DNA from: Capra hircus
Lineage: Eukaryota > Chordata > Mammalia > Artiodactyla > Bovidae
Assembly (NCBI RefSeq): GCF_001704415.2
Contig: NC_030822.1
Location: forward strand, 52,693,345 to 52,757,344
Direction of reading: 5' to 3'
DNA: 64,000 bases
Shown here in pieces: positions 58,401-64,000 of the stretch (positions within the stretch are counted from its first letter, which is position 1; each line of letters opens with the position of its first letter). The position numbers and the translations under genes are program-made. Below the pieces are notes generated by a model. That model had not been told where the DNA came from. It searched no databases and worked only from the letters and a program-made list of their open reading frames with translations.

Positions 58401-60000
58401 AGAAGGGACAGGAAGGAGGAGGGTCCCTTTAAATCTTCCCAGCATGACTGGGACACCAGAAGTGGGAGCCCTGGGGCACATGCAGCTTGGCATGTGCTGG
58501 TTTAGGCTGGCTGAGGTGGGAATGTTTCCAGGATATTTCTTCTTCGTTAAGAATGTGGAGATGAAGCTAACTGATGTCAAGGAGAGCCAGCATTTCTCTC
58601 CACCTAGCTTCTCCACAGCCCCAGGAAAACTGGGTGCAGCCTGCCAGCCCATGTCCTCGAGCCTGCCCCAGGTGGAGGAAGGGATGTTGTGGAGTTTGGC
58701 CTCAGAACATAATAAGCAGGTCCCAGGGCCTCCCAGAGCTGCCCTGGGCCAAGAACTGCAGTGGGATTGCCAAAGACCAGTCAGCAGAGGCCTGCTGTGT
58801 CAGAGTCCAGGGGTGGGGGTTCTCTGCTGCTCCTGGGGCCTGACGTTGCCAGGACTGTGCCCACAGGCAGGGCTGTCCATCTACGGGAATCCCCGCCATG
58901 GCCTGCTGCTGTTCATGATGGCTGGCATGACGGCGTCCATGTACCTCTTCCGGGCCACTGTGACCAGTGACTCCCCCAAGGTAAATAAAGAGGGCCTGGC
59001 TCACAGCAGGGACAAGGATGAGAAAGCAAGGGCCACTGTCTCCCTCTCCCTGGCCTTTCTCGGACTGTCCTTTTCAGCTGTTCATACCTCAGTTCCCCTC
59101 TTCTGTGCTCTGGTGCCCCTCCTTGACTCTGGGCCTGGTTTCTTCTCCTCTCTGTGCTCCTCTAGGATATTGCTTTCTGGACTCCGGCTCTTCACCCTCT
59201 TGCTGAGCTCACAGGCTTTACAGAGAACGAGGTGCTCCATCTTTATCTCTGGTTTTCCTCTTGGTGTGTCTCACCTTTATCCTACCTCGCTCTGCCTCAT
59301 CCCTAGCCAATCTGTCTTGCACAAATCTTGAGGGGACAGCATCTAACTCAAGAGGGATGCTTCTGTACCTCCCTCACCTACCCACACAGCCCCCCAGGTT
59401 GGTTCAGTGTGGCCCCTGCTCCTCCAGTCCTGTAGTCAGTTGTACTGGGAAGTGGTCTGTGTGTGGAAGCCACTCTCTCCTTGTTACAACTGTTTGATCC
59501 CGGGGCCAAACACTCTCTCCTGTGGCAGGGGCAGGTAGGTAGCAGTCTTTCTCAGACTCTAATTGCCACCCTGCGCTGCCCTTACAGCTCTGGATCCTGG
59601 TGTTGGGAGCTGTGTTTGGTTTCTCCTCTTATGGTCCCATTGCCTTATTTGGAGTTATAGCCAATGAGTGCGCCCCTCCCAACTTGTGTGGCACCTCCCA
59701 TGCCATTGTGGGACTCATGGCCAATGGTAAGTGATACCCCCATTGATGCCTTGCACTCAGGCCAGCGAGGGGCTGGATTAAGCCTCTCTGGCTCCAGCCT
59801 CACAGTGACACGGGCTCTTCTCCTCCCTGACAGTGGGCGGCTTTCTGGCTGGGTTGCCCTTCAGCACCATTGCCAAACATTACAGTTGGAGCACAGCCTT
59901 CTGGGTGGCTGAGGTGATCTGTGCAGCCAGCACAGGTGCCTTCTTCCTTCTACGAAACATCCGCACCAAGATGGGCCGAGTGCCCAAGAAGGCTGAGTGA
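55408..60000 (+). CDS. SLC37A4: SLC37A4 ER glucose-6-phosphate transporter, complete
   Basis: SLC37A4 (G6PT) exchanges glucose-6-phosphate for inorganic phosphate across the ER membrane and feeds the G6Pase catalytic subunit; human loss causes glycogen storage disease Ib. Exons: 55408-55555, 56367-56599, 56908-57151, 57900-58058, 58305-58390, 58867-58980, 59588-59726, 59834-60000. They total 1290 nt, giving 429 residues, the same length as human. All introns are GT-AG. The protein starts MAARGYGYYRTVIFSAMFGG and keeps YYFNRKTFSF with Arg28, a residue essential for phosphate/G6P handling in the organophosphate:phosphate antiporter group of the major facilitator superfamily. About ten membrane segments are expected (for example LLLVGLVNVVFSW, YLWVLSTGYLVVFGV, LWILVLGAVFGF). 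It ends KKAE, a dilysine ER-retrieval signal. The ATG has a perfect GCCACCATGG context. The 66-nt exon at 59166-59231 is left out of this count. No lesion seen. Confidence 0.98.
57278..57540 (-). mobile_element. Bov-A2 SINE in SLC37A4 intron 3
   Basis: Two antisense monomers: CTGCTGCTGCTAAGTCGC to GGTTGCCATTTCCTTCTCC, then GTGAAGTCGCTCAGTCGTG to CAGGAGTACTGGGG. They share the AAAGTGAAAGTGAAGTC linker typical of Bov-A2. Confidence 0.92.
59166..59231 (+). CDS. SLC37A4: SLC37A4 alternative in-frame exon (22 codons)
   Basis: Between the exons ending at 58980 and starting at 59588 lies a 66-nt frame flanked by CTCTAG and GTGCTC. It encodes 22 residues beginning DIAFWTPALHPLAELTG. Human G6PT has a brain/heart-enriched variant that adds a 22-residue segment at this position. 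The donor GTGCTC is far from the consensus, which fits optional use. Inclusion keeps the frame and gives 451 residues. Confidence 0.85.
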
Positions 60001-60525
60001 AGACAGCGCAGGCTCAGAGCATCCTGTCCTACTTGGGGCCTTTCCCCTCCGTGAGGGTAGGGAGGAAAAGGAGGGAGGGGGCCGTCTTGACTAACACCTT
60101 TGACTTTCCCTTTCTGCTCCTTTTTCCTTATCTACGTGGCACTAGAAGTTATCAGTAGTTAATGAGGTCCCAGCTCATCTCATCTCTATTTAAAGGACAA
60201 CCTTTGTTCTTGGACTCCATTAGCTCCTATTTCCTGCCTTCAAATAGGAAGCCCTTGCACTTAGGGTGTCTCCTATACCCTTCTCCCTCTCCTGAACCCC
60301 ATCCTATCTCCATCTCACCCTCCTCACCTGAGGTGAGGCATCTCCTGCCTGCAGCGGCTGGGCAGCCATGGCCCAAGACTTCTGCCAGAAGGCCTCAGCA
60401 GGGGGGCAACTGCTCCTGCCAATACTCTAGGGCCAAAGGGTCACTCTCACCAATACAAAGGGTACAATAGGTGGGAGGGTAGAAAGATTTGTTATAGAGA
60501 ATTAAAACTAGATTTGATACTAACC
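60001..60525 (+). other. SLC37A4: SLC37A4 3'UTR with poly(A) signal
   Basis: Non-coding sequence after the TGA. The best poly(A) signal is ATTAAA at 60501-60506, followed by T/GT-rich TTTGATACTAACCTTGTC. The end is approximate. Confidence 0.65.
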
Positions 60526-60719
60526 TTGTCAGTGAATCATTCTTTCAAAAGGTGTAATACAAGCCAGAGATAGCTTTCCTTTGGGAAATAACCTGCATTC
60601 TCTACCCCACGAGAGACTTCATTCCCCTGGAATGGGAAAGCTGAAGGGTAAATGGACTCCTTTAAGCTCCTGCCTCTTCTGCCTTCAACTTCATACTGCA
60701 GAATTCAATGAACATTTTA

Positions 60720-60990
60720 GAGATGATGCTACTGGGTGTCAGGCAGTTTAAATAACTTGCTGGAAGGAGGCAACAGTATAGTCAGAAAGTCTAGGTTCAA
60801 GGTCTGCTGGTAACTAACTTTGAGACTTCAAAGCAGAGAGTTTGTACTTTCCTAAATCTCATCTGTAACACAAACAGGATGAACATCCTGAGCTAAGGGA
60901 GAGAATGCAGTGAGATAAAGCAGGAAAGCCTGGCTGTGAGCCCTTGATAAATGTTCCCTCATTGTTTTCATTATCATCATCACTACACCA
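60720..60990 (+). repeat. MIR in the SLC37A4-TRAPPC4 gap
   Basis: GGTTCAAGGTCTGCTGGTAAC, TTTGTACTTTCCTAAATCTCATC and CTTGATAAATGTTCCCTC follow the MIR consensus. It occupies the short stretch between the two convergent gene ends. Confidence 0.7.
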
Positions 60991-61174
60991 CCCAGGAAGT
61001 CAGTGGCAATCCAAGGCTCCTGCTTCAAAGTCCCATGTTCGTTCATTCACTTAATGAATATATATTTGTTTTCTACTGGAACACACTATCTCAGCTTCCT
61101 TAAATTCCCTTATCATTCCTGTTCCCCCTTCTGAGGCTTTCTCCCCCAAACCATCAATTAGGATAGCAAACACT

Positions 61175-61439
61175 GAACTCAAAGGAATGTTTATTACAAC
61201 ATTTATGGGTCTACCTCCTATAAATAATTTGTATAGAGTTGGGAAGTAGGACCATAATAGATATAGGAGGAAAGAGAGAATGGTATTAAGGCTCGGGATC
61301 AGAACACGTCATCAGGCTCAGCATCCTCCCATTTTCAAGTGCAATAACAATGCTGCCGGGATCTCCATCAAAGTGGAAACTGCAGGATTCCTGCTGTAGG
61401 ATCTCTTAAGAATTTGGTGGGGTCCACTGCAGGTTGAGC
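61175..61439 (-). other. TRAPPC4: TRAPPC4 3'UTR and poly(A) signal
   Basis: About 250 bases after the stop. The plus-strand TTTATT at 61190-61195 is AATAAA on the minus strand, so cleavage is expected near 61170-61175. Confidence 0.75.
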
Positions 61440-64000
61440 CTAAGACCCAGGTCCAAAGGTTCCAGCCTTCTCTGCCACCTCCAAGGCTAACTTCAGGTTC
61501 TGGTCAAACAGTTCACACCTAGGCCAGGCCCAGGAGGCACAAGTAAGGACAAGGTGTTAGGCCTGGCTCTCTCCCCACCGTGAGTACAGAGGCAGAGCCA
61601 GTGGAAACTCCGCTTGAAGGCCATGAACCTCAGGGGAATTCCTTGCTTTCTCGAAGAATAAGTAAGTGAAAGGCTAGTTACTTTTGTTTTATTTTTAAAC
61701 AATTCTATTACACTTCAGAATGACATTGGGGAAGAAAATACAGGGAGAGGAAACAAGGAGGCTTGACTAGAATCTACAGACTGGGACCGCTTACCTGATG
61801 GGCATTTCCAGGGAGTAAAATGGATTCTTCAGAGCAAAATCTGAATAAATCTCATAAATTTTTCGGAGAAGAGAATCTATCCCAGCCTGCCTAGGATCCG
61901 CCAGCACCACAAACTTTATCCCTGGAGAGGGACCGGGAATGATTACCAAAGAGTAGAGAATCAGCAAATAATATTGTCCTGTTTGTACAGTACTTTATAT
62001 GGTCATTTTTACTTTATCCTTATTGCCTCATAAAGCATGAAAAGCAAGACTTTGAATCTACAGGTGACAGCAGAGAAGTGAGATGACTTTATAGCACCAC
62101 CCAGCTGACTGAGTGACTAGGCTTTGGGTTCTAGCTCTGGCCTGGGTGCCCCTCAGCAGAAAGCGCCAGGCAGGGAACAAACTCAGGCAGTTTTCAGTGC
62201 TCTGCCTTCACGAAGTGAGGACATGCCACTCAGGATCCAAAGGCCATTTTCAACTGGCATTCCAGTGTCATTTTGGAACAACACTTACACCTTCCAAAAT
62301 GTGTGCAACATGAGAGAACACTAAGGTGAGTTTATCTGCACACAGGATGACGAGGGCTGAACATGGACAAAACTGGCGGCAAGATTAAATATTGGCTTTA
62401 GATTCACAAAACAAATAACTGTGCACTTGTCCCAGAAAAGGTTAACCACCACCCCCTTGGTTACCAGAGCCAACTTTGGTCAATGCCTTCCTCCAGCCAG
62501 ACCCATCGCATGCCTTTGGCCTGTCTGGAAGTGCGTACCTGTCAGTGTCTGGAAGCAGTGCAGTTTGAATGTATCTGTCTCCAGCATCTCAATGCCTGAG
62601 CTGCCCTGTTCAGGAGACAGCTGGGAGCCGATTGCGAACAGCCTATTTGCAAGAAAGGCAAAGTTGGGAATGCACCTCAGTGCTATAAGGGAGGAGTGCT
62701 TCTCAAACTTTTCCACCAAGGTGACCCTTATGTTCTGAACACTTAAATTACAGCTTGAAATAGAAGCAGCAGTATCAAAATTTCATAAGAATCCATTTGA
62801 ATTCTGCATGTATTTTACATTCACACTTTGCTACAAAACACAGTACATTGAAAACTTTGGGTAAAATTAACACTCTGGGATTACGTGCCATGTTTACCCA
62901 CCAGCTGGATATGCATATACAACCCATCTTGTAATACAACTGACAGCAGGAAAGGATCTTAAAGATCATTTAATCACCTTACTTTAAAGATGAACACATT
63001 AAAACTCAGGAAGGAGAAGGTGACTTAGGCAAATAAAATCACACCACTGCCAGCGTTACCTAAAGCCTAGTCATACTGGATCAATTCTTTACATGACACA
63101 GAACTGACAATTTAGGAGGAAGCAGAGAAGGCTGATGGGACCCTACACTCACAGCAAGAATAGAAGACATTGGAGGTGGACAACTTGTCCAAAATCCTTG
63201 ACAGGACTTGTACAATCATTTATAATATTTTCTTGACTTCATGAACCTTGGCACACAAATCAAATATTTTTCTATCATAGGCATGATCCTATGCTAGTTC
63301 AATCCAATTGTTGGGTTTGTGACCAATTACCTATGCCTAGTAGTTCTGGGTTACCTTGGTGGATTTCTCCCCTCAAATGCTCTAACTGGCTGGCCCTGAG
63401 AAAATTTAAAGAAAAATTGTAGTTATGTTCAGATCACTCTTGGTATGACTAGATGGACTCCCCTCACCTGGCCAATTGATAAGGATTGCTCTGACCCTGG
63501 TCATAAATAGGAATTTTCTTCTACTACTCAAGCTCAATCAGAAAAACAAGCAAAGGTTTAGCCAAGGAATAAAATCTCCCACAATTATGGAATGGATTTA
63601 TGTAGATGGGGCGTCCCTGGTGGCTCAAATAAATGGTAAAGAATCCCTTTGCAATGCAGGAGACCCAGGTTCCATCCCTGGGTGGGGAACATCCTCTGGG
63701 GAAGAAAATGGCTACCCATTCCAATATTCTTGTCTGGACAACTCCACGGACAGAGGAGTCTGGTGGGCTACAGTCCATGGCGGGTGTGGGGGTGGTCACA
63801 ATGAGTGGGACACAGCTGAGGGACTATGTTACTCTTTTAGAGAAAGCTAAGCACCGCCAGTCAGCAAGTCTCTGAGCGCAGAACTACACTAATCCAGTCA
63901 GCCTATGAGCCAAGAGTAGACGGACAGAATCTAGGAAGAGTTGTGGGACTTACGAGTGGAACATCGAAGCCAGCATGAGCTTCTCATTGGAGGTGAGGCG
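61440..64000 (-). CDS. TRAPPC4: TRAPPC4 (synbindin) TRAPP core subunit, last four exons
   Basis: TRAPPC4 is a longin-fold core subunit of the TRAPP II and III complexes, which activate Rab1/Rab11-type GTPases at the Golgi and in autophagy. Minus-strand coding exons are 64000-63954 (cut by the window edge), 62642-62539, 61921-61795 and 61518-61440. They join in frame to 118 codons plus TAG, which aligns with human residues 102-219 with no length difference. Diagnostic pieces are [36 protein letters not shown], then [20 protein letters not shown] and [11 protein letters not shown] at the C-terminus. The N-terminal part, including the PDZ-like insertion, lies beyond 64000. All splice sites are GT-AG. 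The gene is convergent with SLC37A4. Confidence 0.97.
63607..63840 (+). mobile_element. Bov-tA SINE in TRAPPC4 intron
   Basis: GGGGCGTCCCTGGTGGCTC to GAGTGGGACACAGCTGAGGG, antisense to TRAPPC4, in the intron between 63953 and 62643. Confidence 0.92.

Noticed and set aside
58444..59331. 295-codon open frame through SLC37A4 introns
   Set aside because: It contains the real exon 58867-58980 in frame, but the rest is intron sequence. The splice sites and human-length protein show it is read-through.

Overview
The window is nuclear DNA of a ruminant artiodactyl, most likely a bovid. The genes have vertebrate exon-intron structure. The space between them is full of ruminant repeats: BovB (RTE) LINEs with their (TGAAC)n-like tails, Bov-tA and Bov-A2 SINEs, and older cetartiodactyl tRNA-Glu-derived SINEs (called CHR-type here). 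L1, L2, MIR and several ERV LTRs are also present. The species cannot be fixed from the sequence alone.

Four protein-coding genes can be read, in an order and orientation matching (in mirror image) human 11q23.3. VPS11 lies on the minus strand at 1-2.7 kb, with only its first four coding exons inside the window. HYOU1 lies on the plus strand at about 11.8-23.4 kb and is complete: 25 coding exons joining into a 1001-residue frame. SLC37A4 lies on the plus strand at about 54-60.5 kb and is complete: 8 constitutive coding exons giving 429 residues, plus a 66-nt candidate alternative exon. TRAPPC4 lies on the minus strand at 61.2-64 kb, showing its last four coding exons (residues 102-219). VPS11 and HYOU1 are divergent. 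SLC37A4 and TRAPPC4 are convergent, with about 0.65 kb between their poly(A) signals. Three of the products act in the endomembrane system: HOPS/CORVET tethering (VPS11), ER chaperoning (HYOU1) and TRAPP tethering (TRAPPC4). SLC37A4 is the ER glucose-6-phosphate transporter. They are neighbours, not an operon.

From 23.5 to 53.9 kb I see no intact gene. This is a repeat accumulation zone with layered insertions. An antisense L1 at 30.7-35.2 kb is split by a BovB, several SINEs and a processed ferritin-light-chain (FTL) pseudogene. The pseudogene is itself split by an ERV LTR that carries more SINEs. A hAT (Charlie/ZBED-like) transposase relic at 36.9-39.3 kb is split by an ERV LTR that holds a BovB. 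Two BovB copies at 48.7-52.0 kb lie head to head and form a large inverted repeat.

The clearest signals are: a minor-spliceosome AT-AC (U12-type) intron 1 in VPS11; two exact ERSE-II elements plus an ERSE-like element upstream of HYOU1; two CLEAR-like E-boxes at the VPS11 start; a preserved 66-nt alternative exon in SLC37A4; and the inverted BovB pair with a short template-switch-like insertion. I found no new gene system, CRISPR array or operon-like module. All exon boundaries were read by eye from splice sites and frame closure; repeat ends are approximate.
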